Shown here: one piece after another, positions 22,275 through 29,927 of the stretch
Layout: each line of letters opens with the position of its first letter
How positions within the stretch are numbered: the first letter of the stretch is position 1
DNA from: Acidimicrobiia bacterium
GTDB lineage: Bacteria > Actinomycetota > Acidimicrobiia > Spongiisociales > ZC4RG35
Assembly (NCBI GenBank): GCA_013812505.1
Contig: JACCTH010000071.1
Coordinates: 1-43,483, forward strand
Length of the DNA: 43,483 nt
Direction: 5' to 3'
Made by a program: the position numbers and the translations under genes
Notes under the pieces: model-generated
What the model was told of the DNA's origin: nothing
The model's database searches: none
Seen by the model: only the letters and a program-made list of their open reading frames with translations

Positions 22275-23171
22275 ATGACCCCGGTCTATCAGCCGATGCT
22301 GGCAACGCCGCATCCGCAGCCGTTCACCTCGGAGGAATGGTGGTTCGACCTGAAATGGGACGGATTTCGCTGCCTGACCTACATCGACGGCGAGCGCGTC
22401 CAGCTTCGCTCCCGCAACGGCAACGACCTCGCTCACCGTTTTCCGGAGCTGCGCTCGATTCGCGCCTCGGAGCCAGTGGTGCTCGACGGCGAGATTGTCG
22501 CGATGGGCGAGGACGGCAAGCCTTCGTTCTTTCTCCTCGGCTACCAACCGCCCCAACTCGTGGTCTTTGACCTGCTGCATCGTGACCGCTCGCTTGTCAG
22601 CATTCCGCTCGAGGAGCGCTGGGATCAGCTCAACGCGGTCGAACTGTTCGGTCCGATCACCCGCTCCCAGCCAACCTCAACGGAGGGAGAAGCGCTCTTC
22701 GAGGTGGTCAAAGCGAGTGGGCTCGAAGGAGTAGTGGCCAAGCGCTCGGGCTCTAAGTATCTACCGGGAAGGCGGTCACCCGATTGGCGCAAGATCGTTG
22801 CCCGTTCGCAGCTGAACGCAGTTGTCGGTGGGTATCTGCGCGGCACCCGGGGAAGTTTCGGGTCATTGCTCCTCGGGCTTTACGAGGGCGATCGACTCCT
22901 CGTCGCCGGCTCCGCCGGCTCGGGCCTCGACAACCGCTCCATCGCCGAGCTGTGGCCGGTGCTGCAGTCACTCGAGCGGCCGACCTCCCCGTTTGCCGAG
23001 CACGCCGATTTCATGGGGGAGCCGGTCTGGGTGGAGCCCCGGTTGGTGGCCAGGATCGAATACCGCGAATGGACCCCGGTGCGACGACTGCGGGCTCCGG
23101 TCTTCAAAGGAATTGTCCATGACCTCGACCCGGCCGACGTCACTTGGGCGAACGAAGCGCCGGATCTCTAG
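22275..23171 (+). CDS. ATP-dependent DNA ligase (LigC/LigD ligase-domain type)
   Basis: This is a 298-residue stand-alone ligase that seals nicks by lysine adenylation. The nucleotidyl-transfer motif I is DLKWDGFR with catalytic Lys27; LDGEIVA, VVFDLLHRD, LEGVVAKR and SPDWRKIVAR are motifs III to V. The C-terminus (about 185-298) is an OB-fold. The polymerase and nuclease domains of full LigD are absent. It faces the Ku gene and their stop codons share CTAG (23168-23171), implying a joint role in end joining. A start at ATG 22296 is possible. No ribosome site is obvious. Confidence 0.9.
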   Translation: MTPVYQPMLATPHPQPFTSEEWWFDLKWDGFRCLTYIDGERVQLRSRNGNDLAHRFPELRSIRASEPVVLDGEIVAMGEDGKPSFFLLGYQPPQLVVFDLLHRDRSLVSIPLEERWDQLNAVELFGPITRSQPTSTEGEALFEVVKASGLEGVVAKRSGSKYLPGRRSPDWRKIVARSQLNAVVGGYLRGTRGSFGSLLLGLYEGDRLLVAGSAGSGLDNRSIAELWPVLQSLERPTSPFAEHADFMGEPVWVEPRLVARIEYREWTPVRRLRAPVFKGIVHDLDPADVTWANEAPDL

Positions 23172-23953
23172 CCGGCTTTGCGCTTCTTGGTGGCTTCGAC
23201 GCTCGCCTTCAACGCTTCGAGCAGGTCGACGACCTTCGTGGGCTCAGGGCTTTCCGGGGCCACGATCTCCTGGCCTTCGATCTTCTTCTGCGCCGCCTCT
23301 TCGATCGCTTCCCGCGTGAGGTCCTTGTAATCCGCCGCCTCGAAGGGATAGGTGAGGCCGTCGATGAGCATCTCTGCCATCTTCACCTCTTCGGGGCGGA
23401 CGTCGGCCTTGAGGTCGAGCTCCTCGAACTCGGCCTCACGGATCTCGTCCGGCCAGTACATCGTCTCCATCACCAGCACTCCGTCTTTAGTCCGGAGGGT
23501 GGCGAGGGTTTGCTTGTCGCGAATCGCCACCTTGCAGATGCCGACCCGGCCCTTTGAGTTCAACGCGTCGAGCAGGATGCGATACGCCTTGATCCCGGTC
23601 TTCTCCGGGGCGAGGTAGTAGGACGACTTGTAATAGATCGGGTCGATCTCGTCCTCGTCGACGAACTGCACCACGTCGACCAAACGGTTCTTGTCGCCGG
23701 CGGTCGCCGCTTCGAGCTCCTCCTCGGTGAAGATGACGTACTGCCCCTTCTCTACTTCGTAGCCCTTGACGATCTCCTCCCAGGCGACTTCCTCGCCGTC
23801 GACTTCGGCCACTCGCTTGTAGCGGATGGGCGAGCTGTCCTTCTCCCGCAGCATCTTGAACTTGGGAGTTTTCGACTCGGTAGCGGTGTACATGGCCACC
23901 GGGATCGTGACCAGACCGAAGGAAACGGCCCCTTTCCACATTGCTCTTGGCAT
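23168..23953 (-). CDS. ku: Ku protein (non-homologous end joining)
   Basis: Bacterial Ku forms a ring-shaped homodimer on double-strand break ends and recruits the ligase. The 261-residue protein has the family signatures: WKGAVSFGLVTIPVAMY at the start, SPIRYKRV, GYEVEKGQYVIFTEEEL, YYKSSYYLAPEKTGIKAYRILLDAL and RTKDGVLVMETMYWPDEIR. The lysine-rich tail (KASVEATKKRKAG) is typical of the DNA- or LigD-contacting end. It follows recQ by 34 nt and is convergent with the ATP-dependent ligase, so the three genes form a repair group. Confidence 0.96.
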   Translation of the reverse strand: MPRAMWKGAVSFGLVTIPVAMYTATESKTPKFKMLREKDSSPIRYKRVAEVDGEEVAWEEIVKGYEVEKGQYVIFTEEELEAATAGDKNRLVDVVQFVDEDEIDPIYYKSSYYLAPEKTGIKAYRILLDALNSKGRVGICKVAIRDKQTLATLRTKDGVLVMETMYWPDEIREAEFEELDLKADVRPEEVKMAEMLIDGLTYPFEAADYKDLTREAIEEAAQKKIEGQEIVAPESPEPTKVVDLLEALKASVEATKKRKAG

Positions 23954-23987
23954 CAGCGAATTGTAATCCCGGACGGGGCTTCTTCGC

Positions 23988-25589
23988 CTAGCGACGGCGC
24001 CGCGAACGTTTCCGGGAAGGGGTGACCTCCCTGAGCAGAATCGGTTGCTCCCCGCGCAATACCGGCCCCGCCTCGTCGGTCAAAGCCAGAGTCCCGTACT
24101 CGCCCTGAGCTTCGAGCACGCCGAGAGCGATGAGTCTCCGGAACACCGCTCGCCACTGTTCTTCGCTGAGGTCGGTTCCGATTCCGAAAGTCGAAAGCTC
24201 GTCGTGGCGGTTGGCGATCACCCTTTCCGAGCGCTTCCCGACCAAGAGCTCGATGTGATACGCAAACCCGTAAGCGACCGCACGGCCCCCGCCGTGTCGA
24301 ACCCTGATTACCGAGGAAAGGGCTTTGCGGGCCGCCTCGGTGGCGTCCCAAGTAGTCGGCGGGTCGAGACAGTTGTCACAATTGCCGCAGGGTTTTGATT
24401 CCTCGCCGAAGTAGGAGAGCAGCTCGACCCGCCGGCAGGTATGGGTCTCGACCAGGGCGAGCAGGGCATCGAGCTTGTGGCGCTGGATTCGCTTCCACTC
24501 CGCCTGGGCCGTGTTCTCGGCGATAAGCCGCCGTTGCTGGACGACGTCGCCGAGTCCGTAGACCATCCAGGTCTCCGCTGGGAGCCCATCGCGTCCGGCC
24601 CGCCCGGTTTCCTGGTAGTAGCTCTCGATGTTCTTGGGCAAGTCGAGATGGGCGATGAAGCGGACCTCAGCCTTGTCGATCCCCATCCCGAAGGCGATGG
24701 TTGCCACGATCACGATGCCGTCGTTGAGCGCGAAGACGTCTTGGTTGACGCTGCGGGTGTGCTGGTCGAGCCCGGCGTGATAGGGGAGGGCCGGCACCCC
24801 GGCGGCGAGCAGCCACCCGGTGACCGTCTCCACCTTCTTACGGGTCGAGCAATAGACGATGCCAGCCTCGCCGCGATGCGACTTCATAAAGTCGACCAGC
24901 TGGGGTTGCGCTTTGGTTCGTTCGACCACCGTGTATCGAATGTTGGGGCGATCGAAGCTGGCGATGAACCGACGGGCGGACTCGAGCCGGAGCCGCTCGA
25001 CGATGTCCTCCCGGGTTTGCTCGTCGGCGGTAGCTGTGAGGGCGACCCGGGGAACAGTGGGGTAGCGATCGGCGAGGAGCGCCAGCTTCAGGTATTCGGC
25101 GCGAAAGTCGTGACCCCAATGGCTCACACAGTGGGCTTCATCGATGGCGAAGAGGCTGAGACCGCTGGTGTCAACTAGGCGATCAAGCTGGTAGAGAAAC
25201 CCCTCCTGGGTCACGCGTTCGGGGGCGGCATAAAGAATGGAGAGCTCGCCGGCTCGGAGCCGAGTTTCCACCTGTTGGGACCCGGTCCGAGAGAGGCTTG
25301 AGTTCAAAAAGGCGGCGTGGACTCCAGCCGTCTCGAGGGCGTTGACCTGATCCTGCATCAGGGCGATAAGTGGACTTACCACGATCGTCACCCCGAGCCC
25401 GGCTCGATGGCGGACGATCGCCGGAACCTGATAGCAGAGGCTCTTACCGCCCCCGGTCGGCATGAGAACGAAGGCGCTGCCTCCGCCGGTGACGTGGTCG
25501 ATGATCTCGGCCTGCTCGCCCCGAAAAGCTTCATAACCGAAAACCTCGCGCAGGACCGCACGAGGGGTGTCGTCAGTCGCTCGGTACAA
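23988..25589 (-). CDS. recQ: RecQ-family ATP-dependent DNA helicase
   Basis: This 3'-5' helicase unwinds forks and recombination intermediates. The 533-residue protein shows Walker A MPTGGGKSLCYQ, DEAHCVSHWGHDFR (motif II and the aromatic loop), ALTATAD (motif III), the helicase C domain with TRAFGMGIDKA-type sequence and QETGRAGRDG (motif VI), and a zinc-binding RQC module (CRRVELLSYFGEESKPCGNCDNC with four cysteines). There is no HRDC domain; it ends in a basic KRSRRRR tail. The TTG at 25589 was chosen because an upstream GTG lies inside the tRNA-Arg gene; AGGA lies 7 nt before it. Confidence 0.92.
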   Translation of the reverse strand: MYRATDDTPRAVLREVFGYEAFRGEQAEIIDHVTGGGSAFVLMPTGGGKSLCYQVPAIVRHRAGLGVTIVVSPLIALMQDQVNALETAGVHAAFLNSSLSRTGSQQVETRLRAGELSILYAAPERVTQEGFLYQLDRLVDTSGLSLFAIDEAHCVSHWGHDFRAEYLKLALLADRYPTVPRVALTATADEQTREDIVERLRLESARRFIASFDRPNIRYTVVERTKAQPQLVDFMKSHRGEAGIVYCSTRKKVETVTGWLLAAGVPALPYHAGLDQHTRSVNQDVFALNDGIVIVATIAFGMGIDKAEVRFIAHLDLPKNIESYYQETGRAGRDGLPAETWMVYGLGDVVQQRRLIAENTAQAEWKRIQRHKLDALLALVETHTCRRVELLSYFGEESKPCGNCDNCLDPPTTWDATEAARKALSSVIRVRHGGGRAVAYGFAYHIELLVGKRSERVIANRHDELSTFGIGTDLSEEQWRAVFRRLIALGVLEAQGEYGTLALTDEAGPVLRGEQPILLREVTPSRKRSRRRR

Positions 25590-25601
25590 TTTCTGGTCCT
25601 G

Positions 25602-25673
25602 GCCCTCGTAGCTCAGGGGATAGAGCACTGGCCTCCGGAGCCAGGTGCGCAGGTTCGAATCCTGTCGAGGGCG
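25602..25673 (+). tRNA. tRNA-Arg (anticodon CCG)
   Basis: The 72-nt sequence folds fully: acceptor GCCCTCG/CGAGGGC, D arm GCTC-AGGGGATA-GAGC, anticodon stem CTGGC/GCCAG with loop CTCCGGA, and T arm GCAGG-TTCGAAT-CCTGT. Anticodon CCG (25635-25637) reads CGG. CCA is not encoded. It lies on the plus strand between two minus-strand genes, so an ilvE-recQ transcript would run antisense to it. Confidence 0.95.
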
Positions 25674-25676
25674 CTG

Positions 25677-26666
25677 CTAGACGATCCTGACCCACCCGTG
25701 AGGGTCTTCTGCCTTGCCGACGTGGATCTCGGTCAGGGCTTCTTGCAGACGCATTGTGTTGGTGCCCACTTCGCCGTTGCCAACGGTGATCTCCTCGCCC
25801 TTGTGGATGAAGGTGCCGACCCCGGTGAGGACTGCGGCGGTTCCGCAAAGAGCTGCCTCTCCCTCCCATGAAAGAACCTCGTCGACGGTGAGCGGCCGCT
25901 CCTCGACGCGATAACCGAGGTCGCGGGCCAAGGTGAGGGTCGAGTCGCGGGTCACCCCGTGGAGGTAGGCATCGGTGAGGGGCGCGGTCACCACCGATTC
26001 ATCGTCGACGAGCAGAAAGTTCGTCGCACCGGTCTCCTCGACCAGCCCGTCGGGGGCAAACAGGACCTGGTCGGCGCCGAGATCCTCGTGCGCAGCTACG
26101 ACCGTGCGTAACGCACTGACATAGTTCGCTCCGGCTTTGGCCATCCCGAAGGCGGCAGTTGACCGTCGGGTCTCTTCTTCGATGAGGATTCGCAGCGGCC
26201 TTTTCCCACCGGCGAAGTAGTCACCCACCGGTGAGGCAATGACGAAGAATTCCCCGGACACCGGTGGATGGGCGGCGGCCCCGATGTTGACCTCGGTGCC
26301 AATGAGGGTGGGGCGAAGGTAAAGGCTGCCCGGAGGGTCGGGAATCTCGTCGCGATTGGCCTTGACTACAGCCTCGACCATCTCGATGGTGAGGCTCTCC
26401 GGCGGCGGTGGCAGACACAGCATCTTTGCGCTCTCGACGAGCCGATCGGCATGGGCATCAAGCCGGAAGATCCGAGCCGAATCGTCGGTGCCCCGATGCG
26501 CCTTGAGCCCTTCGAAACAACCCGAGGCGTAGTGAAAGATGTGGGCGCCGGGGTGGAGCGAGTACTCCTTGATCTTGTGGACCGTCCAGTCCGAGTACTT
26601 CCCCTGCTCGAACCTAGCCGACGCCATCTGCGGCGAGAAGGCAGTTCCGAACGGTGCTGGAGCCAT
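25677..26666 (-). CDS. ilvE: Branched-chain amino acid aminotransferase
   Basis: IlvE catalyses the last step of leucine, isoleucine and valine synthesis, and the first of their breakdown, using pyridoxal phosphate. The 329-residue fold-type IV protein has HYASGCFEGLKAHRG, SLYLRPTLIGTE, the PLP lysine in FGMAKAGANYVSAL (Lys177), VEETGATNFLLV, the phosphate-binding LHGVTRDSTLTLA and GTAAVLTGVG. The ATG at 26666 has no obvious ribosome site; TACGCT about 9 nt upstream may be a -10 giving a short leader. It ends 3 nt before the tRNA-Arg gene on the opposite strand. Confidence 0.95.
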   Translation of the reverse strand: MAPAPFGTAFSPQMASARFEQGKYSDWTVHKIKEYSLHPGAHIFHYASGCFEGLKAHRGTDDSARIFRLDAHADRLVESAKMLCLPPPPESLTIEMVEAVVKANRDEIPDPPGSLYLRPTLIGTEVNIGAAAHPPVSGEFFVIASPVGDYFAGGKRPLRILIEEETRRSTAAFGMAKAGANYVSALRTVVAAHEDLGADQVLFAPDGLVEETGATNFLLVDDESVVTAPLTDAYLHGVTRDSTLTLARDLGYRVEERPLTVDEVLSWEGEAALCGTAAVLTGVGTFIHKGEEITVGNGEVGTNTMRLQEALTEIHVGKAEDPHGWVRIV

Positions 26667-26695
26667 AAGACGGTGAGCGTAACGCCTTCCAATTC

Positions 26696-26738
26696 TCGCG
26701 CATCAAACGCGACCTATTCGGTTGCGTTTGATGCGCGA
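26696..26738. repeat. Dispersed palindromic repeat, complete copy
   Basis: The arms TCGCGCATCAAACGC (26696-26710) and GCGTTTGATGCGCGA (26724-26738) are exact complements around a 13-nt loop that can extend the stem by four pairs. The right half recurs at the window start (28 nt identical). Here the repeat overlaps the last codons and the TGA of the SpoIIM-like gene and lies upstream of ilvE, so it could end the former transcript. Confidence 0.85.
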
Positions 26739-27683
26739 AAACGGGAGGGTTCCCCTCCAAAGGAGGAGCGCCCAGAAGACGCCGCCGACCAGAAGGCCGA
26801 TGATCGTGGTCGGCACCGATCCGAGGCCGACGCGGCTGACAAAGCCTTCGATGAGACCGGCGACAACGAGCCACGGAACGGTGCCACCGGCGATGCGGAA
26901 GGCATTGGCGGCTTCAGTGGTGAGCGCTTCGCGCCGGGTTTGCTTGCCCGGCCGCAGCATCGCCCAACCAAGACTGAGGCCCGCCGCCCCACCGATGACG
27001 ATGCAGGTCAGCTCGAGGACGCCGTGGGCGGCGATAGCGGCAAGCATCACCTCACCATTCCCGGCCCCTAGCGCGAGGCCGCTCACTCCGCCGAGGATCA
27101 GCCCGTTCAACAAGAGCAAGTAGCCCGTGCCGAGGCCAAACGTGATGCCGAGCGCAAAAGCGGCCAAGGTCACGCGGATGTTGTTGACCATCACGAACGT
27201 CGAGAACCCGGCCAGCCCGACGACACCCCTGCCCTGGTCGGTCGACTGTTCCTCGGTGACCCAGAGGAACTCGGGCGGCACCACCGAAGTGACCGCGTTC
27301 GGGTCGGCCAAGCCCCACAGCATTCCGATCAGGCCAGGGCCAAGCAGCGCAACCGCCGCCACGGCGAGGAGGCGCCTGCGGGCCCACAGCAGCTGCCAGT
27401 AACCGTCGGCGAAGAAGGCGACGAGCGACTCGCGCCGAGATTGCCGCTCGTAGACGAGCGCGCGCGACGACACGGCCAACTTCTCCAGCCGCCCGACCAG
27501 CGGGTCGCCAGGGAAATGGCGTCGGGCAATCGCAAGGTCGGCGGCGACGCCGCGATATCCGGAGGCGAGCGCTCGGATGTCGGCGAGAGCGAGCTTTTCG
27601 GGTCGTTTGCCGGCGGCGGAGATGAGTGACTGCAAACGGTCCCAACGAGCCTGGCGGTCTTCTACGAAACTATTTAGCTTCAT
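26703..27683 (-). CDS. SpoIIM-like (DUF95) membrane protein
   Basis: This is a 326-residue protein. The N-terminal 95 residues are cytoplasmic and helical (FVEDRQARWDRLQSLI), followed by six or so membrane helices. NNIRVTLAAFALGITFGLGT and AAHGVLELTCIVIGGAAGL are signatures of the SpoIIM/DUF95 family, whose Bacillus member works in engulfment; in non-sporulating actinobacteria the function is unknown. It is divergent from the RDD gene, with start codons 3 bp apart. The last codons (KRNRIGRV-stop) come from the palindromic repeat, an odd case of a dispersed repeat supplying coding sequence. Confidence 0.85.
   Translation of the reverse strand: MKLNSFVEDRQARWDRLQSLISAAGKRPEKLALADIRALASGYRGVAADLAIARRHFPGDPLVGRLEKLAVSSRALVYERQSRRESLVAFFADGYWQLLWARRRLLAVAAVALLGPGLIGMLWGLADPNAVTSVVPPEFLWVTEEQSTDQGRGVVGLAGFSTFVMVNNIRVTLAAFALGITFGLGTGYLLLLNGLILGGVSGLALGAGNGEVMLAAIAAHGVLELTCIVIGGAAGLSLGWAMLRPGKQTRREALTTEAANAFRIAGGTVPWLVVAGLIEGFVSRVGLGSVPTTIIGLLVGGVFWALLLWRGTLPFSRIKRNRIGRV
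27675..27680 (+). promoter_or_regulatory. Candidate -10 element of a leaderless promoter (RDD gene)
   Basis: TAGCTT is followed by exactly 6 nt and the GTG at 27687. Because the divergent SpoIIM-like ATG lies at 27683, this element is inside that gene's first codons and no leader with a ribosome site fits, so leaderless translation is the simplest reading. Confidence 0.5.
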
Positions 27684-27686
27684 CAC

Positions 27687-28406
27687 GTGCAGCTTGACGA
27701 CCAGCTCAAGATCAGGACTCCGGAAGGAGTTGAGCTGAGCCTCACGCTAGCCGGGCTCGGTTCGCGGATCGTTGCCACCATGCTCGACGCCGTCATCCAG
27801 TTCGTGGTGATTCTGATTTTCATCGTCGCGGCCGCGCTACTCCCGGGAGAGATGGGCGATCTGGGTTTCGGTTTGGTTGCTCTCTTCGTGTTTCTTCTCT
27901 TCTTCGGTTACCCGATCCTTTTCGAGGTTCTCGACGGCGGCCGGTCGATCGGCAAGAGGGCAGCAGGGCTCCGAGTCGTGAGACTCGATGGCGGCGCAGT
28001 CGGCTTCGCTGCAGCAGCGATACGCAATGTGTTGCGACTGGTCGACATCCTTCCCGGCGGCTACGCAGTGGGGGCGATTGCGATTGTTGCCAACTCGAGG
28101 AATCAGCGATTGGGCGACATGGCCGCGGGCACAGTGGTGATTCGCGAGAGGACCGCAACGACCCCGGTGACTGTTGCCCCCCTGCCGCCGGGAGCTGTTC
28201 GCTACGACGTCACGAGAATCTCTCAAGAGGACGTGGCGCTGATCAGACGCTACTTCGCGAGACGGGACACGCTGGCGTCAGATCGTCGACAGCAATTGGC
28301 CAGCACCATCGCTCAGCGTCTTGCCGTCAAGGTGGCGCTTGCCGAACCGGCGACCAACCCTGAGGAATTGCTGGCGACCATCCTCCATCAAAAAGCGGGC
28401 GGCTAG
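27687..28406 (+). CDS. RDD family membrane protein
   Basis: This is a 239-residue protein with the RDD fold: LAGLGSRIVATMLDAVIQFVVI with the Arg-Asp pair, then DGGRSIGKRAAGLRVVRLDGG and NQRLGDMAAGTVVIRE. Three membrane helices are followed by a cytosolic tail of about 80 residues (ISQEDVALIRRYFARRDTL) that resembles tails of RDD proteins in MoxR clusters. It is the first gene of a six-gene plus-strand operon ending with MoxR and DUF58. The GTG start lies 3 bp from the divergent SpoIIM-like start. RDD proteins are thought to be transporters; the substrate here is unknown. Confidence 0.88.
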   Translation: MQLDDQLKIRTPEGVELSLTLAGLGSRIVATMLDAVIQFVVILIFIVAAALLPGEMGDLGFGLVALFVFLLFFGYPILFEVLDGGRSIGKRAAGLRVVRLDGGAVGFAAAAIRNVLRLVDILPGGYAVGAIAIVANSRNQRLGDMAAGTVVIRERTATTPVTVAPLPPGAVRYDVTRISQEDVALIRRYFARRDTLASDRRQQLASTIAQRLAVKVALAEPATNPEELLATILHQKAGG

Positions 28407-28431
28407 TTCCGAAGCGTTACCGTTCGGCTTC

Positions 28432-29346
28432 ATGGAGTCCTTCACCCTGCGGCCACTTGGAATTCCCGAGATCATCGATGCTGCCATCCGCATCATCCGG
28501 CGGCGTACGCGCCCATTGGTCACGATCGCCGCTGTCGTCTTAGTTCCGATCGCCATCGTGCAGTATTTCATCAGCCGGTCGCTGCAGGCGGGCGTCGCCG
28601 GACTCCAAACCATTTCCCCCTCCGCCGACCCCAACGAGGTGTTCGAGCAGATGATGGAGAGCCTAGGGCCCCTGCTCGTCGTCAACCTGACCACCGGCGC
28701 CATAGGTTGGTTGGCGCAACTGCTGGTGTTGTTGGCCCTGACCAAGGCCATCGTCGACATCTATCTGGACCGCCCTCCGGAGTGGAAAGAGTCGCTCAGG
28801 TACGGCCTCCGCCGGCTTCCCGCCGCGATCGGCGCCTCCGTCATCGCGTTCATTCCCTTATTGGTGGGCTTCCTGCTGTATGTCTTGCCTGGTGTCGCCC
28901 TGGCCACCCTTTGGTCATTGACCGGAGTGGCGATTGCGGCCGAAGGCAGGGGGCCCGGTGCGGGGCTTTCCCGTTCCTTCGATTTGGTCAAGAAGCGTTT
29001 TTGGCCGATGCTCGGCGTTCTCATCCTCTCGATCCTGATCACTGTCGTGATCGGGTTGGTCATCGGGTTGGTCATCGGCGCAGCGACCATCGCCACTCCC
29101 ACAATCCAACTCGAGGTGCAAACACTGCTCAGCACCGCGATCAGCATCTTCACCACACCGTTTACGGCAGCGATCCTCACGGTGGCCTACTTCGATCTGC
29201 GGGTTCGACTCGAGGGTTTCGACCTCGAGCTCATGGCCCAAAGCACCACTGACAGCCCGGTGCCGCCTGCACCCGAAGCGCCCGTTTTCCCACCACCTCC
29301 GGACGACAATGACCCGTTTGGGCTCGGTCGTCCCGGCGGTCCATGA
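28432..29346 (+). CDS. Multipass membrane protein with a proline-rich tail
   Basis: This is a 304-residue protein. The N-terminus (FTLRPLGIPEIIDAAIRIIRRRTRPL) is an amphipathic entry typical of glycerophosphodiesterase membrane-domain and YciC-like families. About six membrane helices follow, with an FDLVKKRFWPMLGVLIL segment and a TIQLEVQTLL region, then a cytosolic Pro/Asp tail of 45 residues. No enzyme motif is seen. The ATG at 28432 is preceded by TACCGT and 8 nt, a possible near-leaderless promoter. Its stop overlaps the next gene's ATG (ATGA). The function is unknown; its place between RDD and DUF4129 suggests part of the MoxR-associated membrane complex. Confidence 0.75.
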   Translation: MESFTLRPLGIPEIIDAAIRIIRRRTRPLVTIAAVVLVPIAIVQYFISRSLQAGVAGLQTISPSADPNEVFEQMMESLGPLLVVNLTTGAIGWLAQLLVLLALTKAIVDIYLDRPPEWKESLRYGLRRLPAAIGASVIAFIPLLVGFLLYVLPGVALATLWSLTGVAIAAEGRGPGAGLSRSFDLVKKRFWPMLGVLILSILITVVIGLVIGLVIGAATIATPTIQLEVQTLLSTAISIFTTPFTAAILTVAYFDLRVRLEGFDLELMAQSTTDSPVPPAPEAPVFPPPPDDNDPFGLGRPGGP

Positions 29347-29927
29347 CGATCGACCCCGAACGCGTCCGTCAGGAGATCGATCGCATCCTTTCGGCAGCCA
29401 AGTATCAGGGAGCGAGGCCGAATCCGATCGGCGACTGGTTGACGCGTTTCTGGTTTCGAGTTATCGATTGGCTCGACCGTCTCATCTCAGCGGTGCCCGG
29501 CGGGCCGCGAGTGTTCTTTGGCATTCTGGCGTTGTTGGTGATCGCGGCGGCGGTTTGGGCAACTCTGCGTCTCGGTGAGCGACGAAATCGGCAAATCGAA
29601 GCCTTCGACCTTGCCCGTATCTCAGCTGAGCGGGGGCTTGATCCCGAAGAGCTCGAGGCTTCAGCCGCGGCCGCCGCGGCCAGAGGGGACTTTCGCGAAT
29701 CGGTCCGGCTCCGCTTCATCGCCGGATTGCTGCGACTCGATGCCAAGCAAGTGATCGACTTCACGCCGGGCGTGACCAGCGCCGAAGTGGCGGCTACGCT
29801 CCGCCGCCCCGGGTACGACGAGCTCGCCCTGACCTTCGATGCCATCGTTTACGGGGATGAGCTCGCCGGTCCACCGGATGAAAGAGCCGCGGTTGAGGGT
29901 TGGCGAGAGCTCTTGGAATCCGTGTGA
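29343..29927 (+). CDS. DUF4129-domain membrane protein
   Basis: This is a 194-residue protein with a short N-terminal cytosolic part, one membrane helix (about 57-78) and a C-terminal DUF4129 domain (about 105-190; ARGDFRESVRLRFIAGLLRLDAKQVIDF and TSAEVAATLRRPGYDELALTFDAIVYG). DUF4129 is found beside MoxR-DUF58 ATPase systems. The ATG overlaps the previous stop, and its stop overlaps the next GTG. The role is unknown, probably structural within the membrane-associated complex. Confidence 0.87.
   Translation: MTIDPERVRQEIDRILSAAKYQGARPNPIGDWLTRFWFRVIDWLDRLISAVPGGPRVFFGILALLVIAAAVWATLRLGERRNRQIEAFDLARISAERGLDPEELEASAAAAAARGDFRESVRLRFIAGLLRLDAKQVIDFTPGVTSAEVAATLRRPGYDELALTFDAIVYGDELAGPPDERAAVEGWRELLESV

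Noticed and set aside
25590-25628. Upstream start for recQ (GTG at 25628)
   Set aside because: It lies inside the tRNA-Arg gene; the TTG at 25589 keeps the whole helicase and avoids the overlap.
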